The notes: generated by a model not told the origin, from the sequence alone. A DNA stretch of 64,000 nt from Devosia lucknowensis (GCF_900177655.1 NZ_FXWK01000002.1:186001-250000); one strand, 5' to 3'; counted from the stretch's first letter, positions 49,934 to 60,364 are shown. Translations and numbers: made by a program.

Positions 49934-50667
49934 TCAGCGCCCGGTGCGCCTGCGTTGGTGCTGTTCCAACGCGGCAAAGCCGTCGTGGATGAGGATCGCC
50001 AGGATACCGACGATGAGGCCCCCTTGGACCACGAAGGCGGTGTTCCCCGATTGAAGACCGGCGATGATGACCTCGCCCAGTGTCGGGGCGGCGACTGTTG
50101 AGCCGATGGTCGCCGTCGATAGCGCTATGGTTGTGGAAAGCCGAAGGCCCGCCAGGATCAGCGGCAGGGACAGCGGCAATTCGACCTTGGTCAGCCGCTG
50201 GAACGGGGTGAGCCCCATGCCCTTGGCGGCTTCGGTAACCGTCGGAGGAACGCTCGAAAGGCCGGCCAGCGTGTTCTCGAAGATGGGCAGCAAGCCATAG
50301 AGAAAGAGCGCCACCAGCGTCGGCGTAGTGCCAAATCCGAGGAGCGGAACACAGAGCGCGAGAACCGCCACCGGCGGGAAGGTCTGACCGATATTGGCGA
50401 GCGCCCTCGATACCGCAAGGAAGTCGGCGCCGAACGGCCGCGTGACGAGAATGGCGAGACCGATGGCCAGGATCGCAGAGGCAGCGATGGCGACAAGTAC
50501 TATCAGCAGGTGGCTCAACGTCAGCGCCAGGAGACTGCCCTGATAGTAGATGGCGGGCTGGGCCGATCGCGCGAACAGCGAGAAAAAGCCGGAAAACGCG
50601 GACGGCTGCACGACCAGCCAGACCAGGACGACCAGTGCCACGAGCCGCAGGAGCAGTCCGAACCGGT

Positions 50668-50671
<4 letters not shown>
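49934..50671 (-). CDS. yehW: OsmF-type ABC transporter small permease (YehW-like)
   Basis: 245 residues from a GTG at 50671, which overlaps the ATPase stop as GTGA. The hydrophobic core LAVSRALANIGQTFPPVAVLALCVPLLGFG and the loop PTVTEAAKGMGLTPFQRLTKVELPLSLPLILAGLRLSTTIAL form the OpuC/ProW-type permease fold. Length and gene order (binding protein, large permease, ATPase, small permease) match E. coli yehZYXW, whose YehW has 243 residues. It forms a heterodimer with the large permease to import a betaine-type or other compatible solute. Confidence 0.85.
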
Positions 50672-51596
<925 letters not shown>

Positions 51597-51600
<4 letters not shown>

Positions 51601-52784
51601 GCCGTGGCCCTTTTCGAGCTGAGTTCGATGAAACTGTCGAGCAGCACCGCCGCCGCGAACGCCAGCGACACGGTGGGTGCAGCCCCGAGCAGCACGAGGT
51701 CGATGGCGGTCTGCCCCACACCCTGGAAGACGAAGACACCGAAACCGCCGCCCCCGATCAGTGCAGCAATGGTGGCGAGCCCGATATTCTGCACCAGTAC
51801 GATGCGGATTCCGGTGAGGATCACCGGAAAGGCAAGGGGCAACTCGACCTGCAACAGCCGCTGCAGCCAGGTCATGCCCATGCCGCGCGCGGCCTCCACG
51901 GTTGCGTCCGGCAGCCCGTTCAGGCCCACGATCGTGTTGGCGACGACGGGCAGGAGCGCATAGGCGGTCAGCGCCACCATGGCCGGCGCCACACCGATTC
52001 CCGATATTCCGGCGGCGCTGGCGCCTGGGACATTGGCGGCGACCCAGGCGAGCGGCGCGATCAGGACGCCGAACAGCGCGATCGAAGGAATGGTCTGGAT
52101 GACGTTGAGGAGGTTGAGCGCGCCCGCCCGCAGCGCGATGAACTTGTAGCAGGCGATGCCGAGCGGCAGGCCGATCGCAGTCGCCAGCGCGACCGAGCCG
52201 AATGCCAGGAACAGATGAGTCCGCGCCTCCTGCCAGAAGGCCGGAGCGCGGCTGCCGTATTCCTTGACGATGGACAGCGCATCCCAGGCGCCGCTCCAGA
52301 GGATGATGCCGACCGCAACCCACGCGGTCAGCAGAAGAGCGAGCCGCAACCAGGGTCCGGGCCGCAGCCGCGCCAGCGCGTCGGTCAGCATCAGCGCCAG
52401 CACAAAGGCGAGGAGCCAGAACCCGGCGCCGATGCCGATGCGGGCATAATTGTCTCCTGACGGCGTCATCGCCTGTGCGGCGATACCGATCAGAAGCAGC
52501 AGGACCAGCAGGCTCGACGCGCTCGCGGCGAGCTTGACGGCCGGCGGCATGCGCCAGAGCGCGACGATGATGCAGAGGACAATCCAGGCCAGCCCGATCG
52601 CGGCAGGGAACGCCGGCAAGGCCTCCCAGAGAAGCACGCCCTCGCCGGGCACGATGCGATTGGCCTTGAAGACCGCAAACGGCAGGAGCAGTCCTGGAAT
52701 GGCACCCAGGGCAACAAGAACTCCCAGCGGGTCGAGGCCGGAGCGAGCAGACGCGGGCTCTTCGGCAAGATGTGCGATGGTCAT
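51597..52784 (-). CDS. yehY: OsmF-type ABC transporter large permease (YehY-like)
   Basis: 395 residues from the ATG at 52784, close to the 385 of E. coli YehY. It has an extra N-terminal block of about five helices that ordinary OpuC permeases lack. The permease domain follows: FLAFGSVALATAIGLPLGI, LNVIQTIPSIALFGVLIAPLAW and the EAA loop ATVEAARGMGMTWLQRLLQVELPLAFPVILTGIR. It pairs with the YehW-like protein in the inner membrane. In E. coli this system is low-affinity and tied to stationary phase and osmotic stress; the role here may differ. Confidence 0.87.
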
Positions 52785-52853
52785 GCTCGGCCCATAGAAA
52801 TGATGGGCCGCGGTTCGGTCCGCGGCCCTCTTGCGCATTGTGGGATCGAAGGC

Positions 52854-53768
52854 TTAGCCGCCGAGGAAACCATTCTGTGTCAGGAAGTCAGTGGCGACCG
52901 CAGCAGCGGGCTCGCCCCCAAGCTGTACGCGACCGTTGAGATCCTGGAGCACTTCGAGCGAGAGGGCCTCGAACACCGGCTTGAGCAATTCCTCGATCTG
53001 CGGGTACTCGGTCAGCACCTCTTCGCGGATGATCGGCGCGGGCTGGTAGACCGGCTGGACGCCCTGATCGTCCTCAAGCACCACCAGGCCCGACGCGGAG
53101 ATCCCGCCATCGGTGCCATAGACCATTGCGGCATTGACGCCATTGGTCTGCTGCGCGGCCGCGGCGATCGTGGCTGCCGTGTCGCCGCCGGACAGGACCA
53201 CGAGCTGTTCAGGCGTCAGCGTGAAGCCGTAGACGTCCTGGAACTTGGGCAGGGCCGCAGGCGAATTGACGAATTCCGAGGACGCTGCGAGCTTGACTTC
53301 ACCGCCGCCAGCGACCCATTCGCCGAACTGGGTGAAAGTCGACAGGCCGTTGGCTTCAGCGACGTCGCTGCGCAGGGCAACCGCCCAGGTATTGTTGGCC
53401 GGGGACGCGGTCAGCCAGACGATCTTGTTGGTCTCGAAGTCGAGCTTGGCGACCTCGGCATAGGCCTCTGCGGCGTCGTTCCAGATCGGCTCTTCGGCGC
53501 GATCGAAGAAGAAGGCGCCATTGCCCGTGTATTCGGGATAGATATCGATCTCGCCCGCCAGGATCGCTTCGCGCATGATCGGGGTGGCACCGAGCTGGAT
53601 ACGGTCTTCCACGGCGATGTCATTGTCCTCTAGGACCTGCTTGATGATGTTCCCGAGCACGCCGCCCTCGGTGTCGATCTTGGAGGAGACCACCACCTGC
53701 GCAGACGCTGCGGTGGACATAAGGGCCAGCGCAGCAAACGCGCCCAGAACAGTTGTGACAAGGCGCAT
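52854..53768 (-). CDS. yehZ: OsmF-type ABC transporter periplasmic binding protein (YehZ/OsmF-like)
   Basis: 304 residues; the ATG at 53768 starts the signal peptide MRLVTTVLGAFAALALMSTAASAQ. The frame extends to 54245, but its first part shadows the GntR gene. Family features are VVVSSKIDTEGGVLGNIIKQVLEDNDIAVEDRIQLGATPIMREAILAGEIDIYPEYTGNGAFFF (the OpuAC/QAT motif with the P-E-Y-T-G sequence) and ALPKFQDVYGF. E. coli OsmF has 305 residues. It is the first gene of the yehZYXW-like operon; a GntR gene lies 140 bases upstream in the same direction. Confidence 0.9.
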   Translation of the reverse strand: MRLVTTVLGAFAALALMSTAASAQVVVSSKIDTEGGVLGNIIKQVLEDNDIAVEDRIQLGATPIMREAILAGEIDIYPEYTGNGAFFFDRAEEPIWNDAAEAYAEVAKLDFETNKIVWLTASPANNTWAVALRSDVAEANGLSTFTQFGEWVAGGGEVKLAASSEFVNSPAALPKFQDVYGFTLTPEQLVVLSGGDTAATIAAAAQQTNGVNAAMVYGTDGGISASGLVVLEDDQGVQPVYQPAPIIREEVLTEYPQIEELLKPVFEALSLEVLQDLNGRVQLGGEPAAAVATDFLTQNGFLGG

Positions 53769-53908
53769 GAAGCTTCCTCTGATTTGGGGAACACACCCGA
53801 TCGACGGATCGGGGCGAGCACTGTCAACGGGAAAGGCCGCAGATCGTTCCGCAGGAAAACTGCAAATGGCTGGCAGGGCCCGCCGATGAGGCCGCCCCTG
53901 CGCTCGAG

Positions 53909-54571
53909 CTATGCCCTTTTGGAATTCGCTTCGGCAGCCATGGCCGCAACCAGATCGTGGAAGCGGTCGCCCTGCACGACGATGTGGGCATGCGTAGCGC
54001 GGGCGGCGCTTTCGGCATCGCCTGCTCGGATCGCATCGAGGATTTCCTGATGCTCCGCCAGCGAAGTGGCGAGGCGACGGCGGCTGCGCAACTGCAGGCG
54101 ACGATAGGGCTGCAGCATCGTGTTGAGGCGCGTCGCTTCGGCGACGAGAAAGCTGTTGTGCGTCGCGTTGTACAGGCAGCGGTGGAAGTCGGTGTTGACG
54201 AGGTAATAGGCCTCGGGGTCGCCGGCTGCGGCCGCCTGCCGGCACGCTTCCTGAGCTGCGGACAGGTCATTCAGTTCCACATCGGAGATGCGGCGCGCGG
54301 CGAGGCGCGCACATGCAGCCTCGATTTCCGCCATCACCTCGAACCGCTCGGTGATCTGCTCGAAAGTCCAGAGGGTAACGAATGTGCCGCGCTTGGGGGC
54401 GACGCGCACGAGGCCCGAGGCCTCGAGTTGATGCAGGACGTCGCGGATCGGTGTGCGTGAACATTCGAACTGCTGTGCCAGCTTGTCGAGGTCGAGTTTT
54501 GACCCCGGAGGGTGATCGCCATTGAGAATGGCGTTCTCCAGCGCCTGACGGATCGAAGCCGCGTTCGACAT
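53909..54571 (-). CDS. GntR family regulator, FCD subfamily
   Basis: 220 residues from the ATG at 54571, with GGAGG eight bases upstream. The 60 extra residues of the longer frame are implausible. Winged helix at residues 5-65: ASIRQALENAILNGDHPPGSKLDLDKLAQQFECSRTPIRDVLHQLEASGLVRVAPKRGTFV. FCD domain: NTDFHRCLYNATHNSFLVAEA with metal-binding Asp and His, and LAEHQEILDAIRAGDAESAARATHAHI. It is divergent from the C-S lyase gene. The nested inverted repeat at 54614-54644 lies between them and is its likely operator. Confidence 0.9.
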   Translation of the reverse strand: MSNAASIRQALENAILNGDHPPGSKLDLDKLAQQFECSRTPIRDVLHQLEASGLVRVAPKRGTFVTLWTFEQITERFEVMAEIEAACARLAARRISDVELNDLSAAQEACRQAAAAGDPEAYYLVNTDFHRCLYNATHNSFLVAEATRLNTMLQPYRRLQLRSRRRLATSLAEHQEILDAIRAGDAESAARATHAHIVVQGDRFHDLVAAMAAEANSKRA

Positions 54572-54613
54572 TTCACCACCTCCCAAGCTCGAGACTGTCA
54601 CAACTTTAGACTG

Positions 54614-54644
54614 GGTTGACTTGATAAATATATCAGGGTCAACC
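54614..54644. promoter_or_regulatory. Nested inverted repeat, probable operator of the divergent GntR gene
   Basis: Outer arms GGTTGAC (54614-54620) and GTCAACC (54638-54644) are perfect. Inside them TGATA (54622-54626) and TATCA (54631-54635) form a second perfect repeat around AATA. Such A/T-rich palindromes are typical FCD-GntR sites. It is 43 bases from the GntR start and 68 from the C-S lyase start, so one protein could control both. Confidence 0.65.
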
Positions 54645-54711
54645 TTGAGCACAACATCGGCGCACTTTCCCAAGCTGGGGCTGTCGCCCGAACAGACTGA
54701 ATGAGGACGAT

Positions 54712-55884
54712 GTGAGCGCACTTGCCGAGCAATGGGACGCCCTGACCACACACGACCTGGAGGCGCGCGGCAGCATCAAGTGGACCAGGTTCCCGGGCAC
54801 GATCGGCGCCTGGGTCGCGGAAATGGATTTCGGCATTGCCCCGCCAATCGCTCAGGCAATCCGCGCAACGGCGGATACGCTTGAAACCGGCTATATGCCG
54901 AATGGGCTTGCCCTCGATCTCGGCGACGCCAGCGCATCGTTCCTCAAGCGGCGTTTCGGATGGTCGGTGGAACCCGAACATGTCGGTCTTCTGGGAGACG
55001 TGCTGCGGGCCTACGAGTTGGCTTTTACCTACTGGCGGAAACCGGACCAGCCGATCGTGCTGCCGACGCCCGCCTACCCGCCGTTCATGTCGCTGCCGGC
55101 GCTGCAGCGCATCGAGGTGATCCAGGTTCCATGCCTGCGCGATGAAGACGGGGTGTGGCGGCTCGATGACGCCGGTATAGAGGCGGCGCTTTCGGAGCGC
55201 GGCGGGTTGCTCGTACTGTGTTCGCCGCACAATCCCCTCGGTCGGCTCTACACCCGTGCCGAGCTCGAGCGCGTAGCCGCCATCGCCACCCGCACCGGCG
55301 CCCGCGTGTTCGCGGATGAAATTCATGCGCCCCTCAACTACGGTGGAGCGCATCTGCCCTACGCATCGCTGAACGCAGACACCGCAGCGCATGCCATCAC
55401 CGCAATCTCGGCGTCGAAGGCCTGGAATATACCGGGCCTCGCCTGCGCGCAGATGGTCTTTTCCAATGCGGCGGATGCTGAGAAATTCACGAGTCTCGGA
55501 CACCATGTCACGCGTGGCGCGTCGAATGTCGGTGCCCGCGCCAGCATCGCAGCCTATCTGGATGGCGATGAATGGCTGGGCGAGGTTACGTCCTACCTCG
55601 ACGGAAACCGGCAACACCTGGCGCAGCGTCTTGAACGCGATCTGCCGGGCGCGCTGCACCGGATCCCGGAGGCGACCTATCTGGCCTGGATCGATGTAAG
55701 CCAGCTGACCAACAGGCGCGACCTGGCTCCGATGCTGCGAGAAGAAGCAAAGGTTGCGGTAACGGGCGGCGAGGATTGCGGCCTCGGTGGCGCCGGTGCG
55801 TTCCGGTTGAACCTCGCGACGCCGCGCCCCGTGCTGGACGAGGCGCTGGACCGGATTTTCGGCGTCCTGCGCAAGGGTGCCTGA
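54712..55884 (+). CDS. MalY/PatB-type aminotransferase class I, C-S lyase
   Basis: 390 residues from a GTG at 54712 preceded by GAGGA. PLP-fold type I protein of the MalY/PatB group: TKWTRFPGT-like N-terminus (IKWTRFPGTIGAWVAEMDFGIAPPI), the glycine-rich cofactor region, SPHNPLGRLYTRAELERVA, FADEIHAPLNYGG and the PLP lysine in ISASKAWNIPGLACAQ. Enzymes of this group cleave C-S bonds of cystathionine or cysteine conjugates to pyruvate, ammonia and a thiol. It overlaps the MBL-fold gene by 8 bases. Link to the YehZYXW operon is through the shared GntR site. Confidence 0.88.
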   Translation: MSALAEQWDALTTHDLEARGSIKWTRFPGTIGAWVAEMDFGIAPPIAQAIRATADTLETGYMPNGLALDLGDASASFLKRRFGWSVEPEHVGLLGDVLRAYELAFTYWRKPDQPIVLPTPAYPPFMSLPALQRIEVIQVPCLRDEDGVWRLDDAGIEAALSERGGLLVLCSPHNPLGRLYTRAELERVAAIATRTGARVFADEIHAPLNYGGAHLPYASLNADTAAHAITAISASKAWNIPGLACAQMVFSNAADAEKFTSLGHHVTRGASNVGARASIAAYLDGDEWLGEVTSYLDGNRQHLAQRLERDLPGALHRIPEATYLAWIDVSQLTNRRDLAPMLREEAKVAVTGGEDCGLGGAGAFRLNLATPRPVLDEALDRIFGVLRKGA

Positions 55885-56863
55885 GGCCGCGGTGCTTCCC
55901 GAATTCATCGAAAACGTTGCGCCCAATGTCAGGCGATTGGTTTGCCCTATGGGCAAGGCAGGCTCGGTCAACGGCTGGATCATTGGCAGCGGCGCGACAT
56001 TGATCGTGGATGGCGGCGTTCCCGGAGCCGAAGCATCAGCGCGCTGGGACCAGGCCGAACAAGCGGACGTGGTCGGGGCGGTCGAGGCAATCCTTTGCAC
56101 GCACATGCACCGCGATCACTCGGGGCAAATCCCGCGCCTTGTGGCGCGCCACGGCGTCCCGCTGCTCATGACCGAAGCGGAACATCGCAAGGTGGTGGCC
56201 GCGAGCGAGGCGAGCACCGAGCAGCGTCAGACAGACCTGACCTCTTTCCTGATCCGGCAGGGCGTTGCGCCGGCAGAGGCACGCTCAACCGCACCACCGG
56301 ATTATTCTGTGCTCGCCTCGTTTCCGCGCGACTACCAGCCGCTCGACGATGGCATGACCGTGACGATTGCCGGCAGGGCTTGGCGCGTACTGACAGGTGG
56401 TGGCCATTCGTCGAAGGGCGCCTGCCTCATCTCCGAAGACGGGCAACTTATGGTGGCCGGCGACCAGATTCTGGGTGGAACCGGACCCCACATCACGGTT
56501 GGTCTCGACGAACCCGAGGCCGATCTCCTCTCCGCATATTTCGATTTCCTCGGTCGGCTCGCCGACCTGCCCGATACGATGCTTGTCCTTCCCGGCCACG
56601 GTTCTGCGTTTCGCAGTCTGCCCGCGCATGCTCTGGCCTTGCGCAAGGGACACCAGAGACGGCTCGATCGGCTGAAGGCACGCCTCGATGGCGCGATGAG
56701 TTGCACGGAAATGGCGCCGCTTGTCTTCACGCAGCAGGCCATGCGGCACTTCGGATATCTGGTGCCCGGCATGGCCCTGAGCCTCGCCAACCACCTCTGG
56801 CATCGGGGCGAGCTCCAGCGCCACGAGGACGATGATGGCGTCTGGAGGTTCGCGTCAGCCTGA
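55877..56863 (+). CDS. MBL-fold metallohydrolase
   Basis: 328 residues from a GTG at 55877, overlapping the lyase stop. A GTG 15 bases later is also possible. The binuclear zinc motif is CTHMHRDHSGQIPRL (H-x-H-x-D-H), followed by GGGHSSKGACLISEDGQLMVAGDQIL, where the His and Asp complete the site, and LVLPGHGSAF. The order of motifs suits glyoxalase II/thioesterase-like members. The tight overlap with a C-S lyase suggests handling of a thiol or thioester product, but no substrate can be read. Its stop overlaps the facing SulP gene by 9 bases. Confidence 0.85.
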   Translation: MPEAAVLPEFIENVAPNVRRLVCPMGKAGSVNGWIIGSGATLIVDGGVPGAEASARWDQAEQADVVGAVEAILCTHMHRDHSGQIPRLVARHGVPLLMTEAEHRKVVAASEASTEQRQTDLTSFLIRQGVAPAEARSTAPPDYSVLASFPRDYQPLDDGMTVTIAGRAWRVLTGGGHSSKGACLISEDGQLMVAGDQILGGTGPHITVGLDEPEADLLSAYFDFLGRLADLPDTMLVLPGHGSAFRSLPAHALALRKGHQRRLDRLKARLDGAMSCTEMAPLVFTQQAMRHFGYLVPGMALSLANHLWHRGELQRHEDDDGVWRFASA

Positions 56864-58573
56864 TTGCCGCCCGGCCATGATGGTGCACATTGCCTGATGC
56901 TGGCTGAGATGGATCCCATCGAGATGCCTTGGAAGACTGGTCCGCTGCAGCTTGTCCATGACCGGTCCCTTCACCTCGGAGACATGCAGACATACGCCCA
57001 TGTCGTGGAGACGCTGGGCGATGGCTTCGAGACTTTCCAGAGCCGACATGTCGATGGCGTTGACCGCGGAGCACATCAGCACCACGTCGGTGATGCCGGG
57101 GCTGCTCATGACCTGGTTTACAATCAGGTCTTCGAGATAGCGCGCATTGGCGAAGTAGAGACTTTCGTCCACACGGATCGAGACGATGCCCGGCACCGTC
57201 TCGACCTGGTGGCGCTTGATGTTGCGATAATGCTCGGTGCCCGGCACCTGTCCAACGATAGCCGCATGCGGCACCGAGGAACGGTAGAGAAAGACGAGGG
57301 TGGATGTTGCTACACCGAGCACGATGCCGATCTCGACGCCAAGCAGGAGCGTCCCCGCGAGGCTGACCACCACCGCAGCGAAATCGGCGCGGGAGTAGAC
57401 CCAGGTGCGCTTGAGACTGGAAAAATCCACCAGTGTCATGACGGCGACCAGAATGGTCGCGGCCAGTGTCGCCTTGGGCAGGACGGCCAGAAACGGCGCC
57501 AGGAAGAGCGTAGCCAAGGCAATGCCGACAGCTGTGAAGGCCCCCGCTGCGGGCGTGGCCGCGCCGGCGTCGAAATTCACAACCGACCGGGCAAAGCCGC
57601 CCGTGACCGAGTAGCCTCCGCCGATCGCCGACGCGATGTTGGACGCTCCGAGAGCGATCAGTTCCTGATTGGGCACAATGCGCTCGCGCCGCTTGGCAGC
57701 AAGCGTCTGGGCTACGGAAACCGACTCGACGAAGCCAACTACGGAAATGATCAGGGCGGGGACAAAGAGCTGGCGCAGGATGTCGAGGTCCAGAGAGGGC
57801 AGCGAGGGGACCGGAAGCCCCTGCGGGACATGCGCGACCAGCGCCACCCCTTGGCTGCCGAGGCCAAGCGCGACCGACCATGCCATCGCGAGAACAATCA
57901 CCAGAATGGGGCCGACACGGGTGGCAATCGCTGCAGCGCTGGCGGAAAGTCCGAAACGCAGCAGAAGGTTCTTGAGGCCAAACCTCATCCACACGAGCAA
58001 TGCCAGCGAAGCGCCACCAACGGCGGCGGTATGCCAGTTCACCGTTGCGATGTTATTCGCCAACGACATCAGCAGCTGCGGCATGGTGTGACCGGCCGCC
58101 TCGATACCAAGCAGGCCGCCCAACTGACTCGTCGCGATGATGATGGCGGATGCGGTGATGAAGCCCGAAATGACCGGGTGGGACAGGAAGTTGGCGATGA
58201 AACCCAGTCGGAACAGCCCCATCGCCAAGAGGATGACGCCGGACATCAGAGCGAGCATGACCGATGCACTGACATAGTCGGCACTGCCCTGGGCAACGAT
58301 GGATCCGATCGCGGCGGCACTCATCAGGGAAACCACGGCCACTGGCCCGACAGCCAGCGCGGATGAGGTGCCGAAAACGGCGTATGCCACCAGCGGCAGG
58401 ATCGATGCGTAGAGACCGATCTCGGGCGGCAAGCCGGCCAGCAACGCATAGGCGAGCGACTGCGGTATGAGCATGACCGTGACGACAACAGCGGCGACGA
58501 TATCTCGCGTCAGCGCGTACCGATCATAGCGACTGCCCCAGTCGAGGATCGGCAGGATGGATTTGAGGGTCAT
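56855..58573 (-). CDS. SulP family inorganic anion transporter with STAS domain
   Basis: 572 residues from the ATG at 58573; a GTG at 58582 is an alternative. The transport domain of about 12 helices covers residues 20-420 and includes IVAAVVVTVMLIPQSLAYALLAGLPPEIGLYASILPLVAYAVFGTSSALAVGPVAVVSLMSAA (the SulP signature) and GASNIASAIGGGYSVTGGFARSVVNFDAGAATPAAGAFTAVGI. The C-terminal STAS domain begins near 445 (VSIRVDESLYFANARYLEDLIVNQV). It follows the persulfide dioxygenase gene by 15 bases, a pairing known from sulfide-responsive loci. Sulfate, sulfite or another anion may be moved. Confidence 0.92.
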   Translation of the reverse strand: MTLKSILPILDWGSRYDRYALTRDIVAAVVVTVMLIPQSLAYALLAGLPPEIGLYASILPLVAYAVFGTSSALAVGPVAVVSLMSAAAIGSIVAQGSADYVSASVMLALMSGVILLAMGLFRLGFIANFLSHPVISGFITASAIIIATSQLGGLLGIEAAGHTMPQLLMSLANNIATVNWHTAAVGGASLALLVWMRFGLKNLLLRFGLSASAAAIATRVGPILVIVLAMAWSVALGLGSQGVALVAHVPQGLPVPSLPSLDLDILRQLFVPALIISVVGFVESVSVAQTLAAKRRERIVPNQELIALGASNIASAIGGGYSVTGGFARSVVNFDAGAATPAAGAFTAVGIALATLFLAPFLAVLPKATLAATILVAVMTLVDFSSLKRTWVYSRADFAAVVVSLAGTLLLGVEIGIVLGVATSTLVFLYRSSVPHAAIVGQVPGTEHYRNIKRHQVETVPGIVSIRVDESLYFANARYLEDLIVNQVMSSPGITDVVLMCSAVNAIDMSALESLEAIAQRLHDMGVCLHVSEVKGPVMDKLQRTSLPRHLDGIHLSQHQAMCTIMAGRQSG

Positions 58574-58588
58574 GACTGTCACACAGCC

Positions 58589-59482
58589 TCAGAGCCCGCT
58601 GAGCGGAACCTTGAGGAAAACCCGGCCATCGTCGTCTTCGGGTGGCAGATTGCCGCCGCGCATGTTGATCTGCAGCGACGGGATAATCAGCCGGGGCATG
58701 GCTAGAGTGGCGTCGCGCGCCTCTCGCATCGCCACGAACTCGTCCTCGCTCCGACCTTGTCCGACATGGATGTTGTGGTCGATCTCGTCCGCGACGGTCG
58801 TTTGCCATTGAATGTCGCGGCCGTTCGGTCCGTAGTCATGACACATGAACAGGCGCATCTCGCGCGGCAAGCTCAGGACCCGTTGTATCGAGCGATACAG
58901 GGTGCGCGCGTCGCCGCCGGGAAAATCTGCCCGGGCGGAGCCTCCATCGGGCATGAACAGGGTATCCCCTACGAACGCCGCGTTGCCGACCACATGGGTC
59001 ATGCAGGCAGGGGTGTGGCCGGGCGTGTGCATGACATACACCGTCATGCCGCCGATGCAGTAGCTGTCTCCATCGACGAACAGGCGGTCGAACTGGCTTC
59101 CATCGCGCTGGAACTCGGTGCCCTCGTTGAAGACCTTGCCGAAGGTGTTCTGCACGAGCGTGATATTCTCGCCGATTCCGAGCCGTCCGCCGAGCTTCCC
59201 CTGAATATAGGGACTGGCTGAAAGGTGATCGGCGTGAACATGTGTCTCGATCAGCCATTCGAGCGTAAGCCGACGGTTCTCGATGAAGTCGATGATGCGG
59301 TCGGCCCCGTCATAACTGATGCGACCTGCTGCGTAGTCTATGTCCATGACCGGGTCGACGACGGCGCAGGACGCACCGCCCGGATCCTTCACGACGTAGG
59401 AAATCGTGTTGGTCGGGGCGTCAAAGAACGCAGCGACTTCGGGTTTGAGCGAAAGGTCGGTGGCGAACGGAATGGGGGACAT
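58589..59482 (-). CDS. blh: Persulfide dioxygenase-like MBL-fold protein (Blh/ETHE1 group)
   Basis: 297 residues from the ATG at 59482, which has GGAG six bases upstream; a TTG at 59494 is less likely. Metal motif ETHVHADHLSA, then HTPGHTPACMTHVVGNAAFVGDTLFMPDGGSARADFPGGDARTLYRSIQRVLSLP, a segment typical of Blh and ETHE1 proteins, where the mononuclear iron is bound by two His and an Asp. These enzymes oxidise glutathione persulfide to sulfite. No rhodanese or BigR-like repressor is fused or adjacent in this window. It is first gene of the pair with SulP. Confidence 0.9.
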   Translation of the reverse strand: MSPIPFATDLSLKPEVAAFFDAPTNTISYVVKDPGGASCAVVDPVMDIDYAAGRISYDGADRIIDFIENRRLTLEWLIETHVHADHLSASPYIQGKLGGRLGIGENITLVQNTFGKVFNEGTEFQRDGSQFDRLFVDGDSYCIGGMTVYVMHTPGHTPACMTHVVGNAAFVGDTLFMPDGGSARADFPGGDARTLYRSIQRVLSLPREMRLFMCHDYGPNGRDIQWQTTVADEIDHNIHVGQGRSEDEFVAMREARDATLAMPRLIIPSLQINMRGGNLPPEDDDGRVFLKVPLSGL

Positions 59483-59542
59483 CGGCTTCTCCAACGCGAA
59501 ATTCCTTCACGAATGGGACGATTTCGTTAACAACGTGCTCAC

Positions 59543-59571
59543 TTGTCAAGGGTGACAGGGCACATTATAAA
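59543..59571 (+). promoter_or_regulatory. Promoter of the SDR/acyl-CoA dehydrogenase/kinase operon
   Basis: TTGTCA at 59543-59548 and TATAAA at 59566-59571 with a 17-base spacer, 36 bases before the SDR start. This is one of the best sigma-70-type promoters in the window. The palindrome at 59574 sits at the expected transcription start, so a bound repressor would block it. Confidence 0.7.
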
Positions 59572-59573
59572 TT

Positions 59574-59587
59574 CGAGCGCTCGTTCG
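59574..59587. promoter_or_regulatory. TetR-type operator, copy 1
   Basis: CGAGCGCTCGTTCG: a 10-base perfect palindrome CGAGCGCTCG followed by TTCG. The identical 14 bases recur at 63426-63439 after the TetR gene of this operon. This copy lies just downstream of the -10 of the operon promoter. The shared sequence and the position argue for binding by the local TetR regulator. Confidence 0.7.
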
Positions 59588-59607
59588 GAAAATTGGTGAA
59601 AACAACA

Positions 59608-60354
59608 ATGTTCGATGACATTGCGGGCAAGACGGCGCTGGTTACCGGCGCCTCCAGCGGGCTCGGCCTGCACTTCGCAGAACTGCTGGCTGACCACGGC
59701 GCCAAGGTGCTTCTGGCGGCGCGCCGCGCCGACGCCCTGGATGTCGCCTGTGCGGCCATCACAGCCAAAGGAGGCTCTGCCGAGCCCGTTGTCCTTGACG
59801 TATCGGATGCGCAATCGGTCATGACGGCGACGAGCGGCCGAAGCATCGACATCCTCATCAACAATGCCGGCATCAGCATCGCCAAGCGGGCGATGGATGT
59901 CGGCGAAACCGATTGGGACGACGTCATCGACACCAATCTCAAGGGCAGCTTTCTGGTAGCGCAGGCTGTCGCGCGTCAGATGCGGGACAGCGGCAGGCCA
60001 GGTGCAATCGTCAATATCGCATCGATCCTCGGATTGCGCGTCGCGGGCAATCTCAGCGTCTACGCGGCCTCGAAGGCGGCAAGCATTCAGATGACCAAAG
60101 CGCTGGCCGTCGAATGGGCTCGACACTCGATCCGCGTGAACGCCCTTTGCCCCGGCTATATCGAGACCGACCTCAACCGAGATTTCTTCGCCACCGAGGA
60201 CGGGCAGGCCCTGATCCGCCGCATTCCGCAGCGGCGGCTAGGGCAACCAGACGATCTTGATGGCGCGCTTTTGCTGCTCTGCTCGGATGCCGGACGCTAC
60301 ATCACCGGGGCGGCCCTTGCCGTCGATGGCGGACACCTCGTTTCTTCCCTTTAA
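59608..60354 (+). CDS. Short-chain dehydrogenase/reductase
   Basis: 248 residues from the ATG at 59608; a TTG 15 bases earlier is in frame. Cofactor motif VTGASSGLGLHFAELLADHG, with Arg and Arg in AARRADALD suggesting NADP. INNAGISIA, catalytic Ser in VNIASILGLRVAGNLSVYAASKAASIQM with Tyr-x-x-x-Lys, and CPGYIETDLNRDFF follow. It is the first gene of an operon with acyl-CoA dehydrogenase and an APH-type kinase, so a 3-hydroxyacyl-CoA-like substrate is likely. Confidence 0.9.
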   Translation: MFDDIAGKTALVTGASSGLGLHFAELLADHGAKVLLAARRADALDVACAAITAKGGSAEPVVLDVSDAQSVMTATSGRSIDILINNAGISIAKRAMDVGETDWDDVIDTNLKGSFLVAQAVARQMRDSGRPGAIVNIASILGLRVAGNLSVYAASKAASIQMTKALAVEWARHSIRVNALCPGYIETDLNRDFFATEDGQALIRRIPQRRLGQPDDLDGALLLLCSDAGRYITGAALAVDGGHLVSSL

Positions 60355-60364
60355 GGACCAGCTT

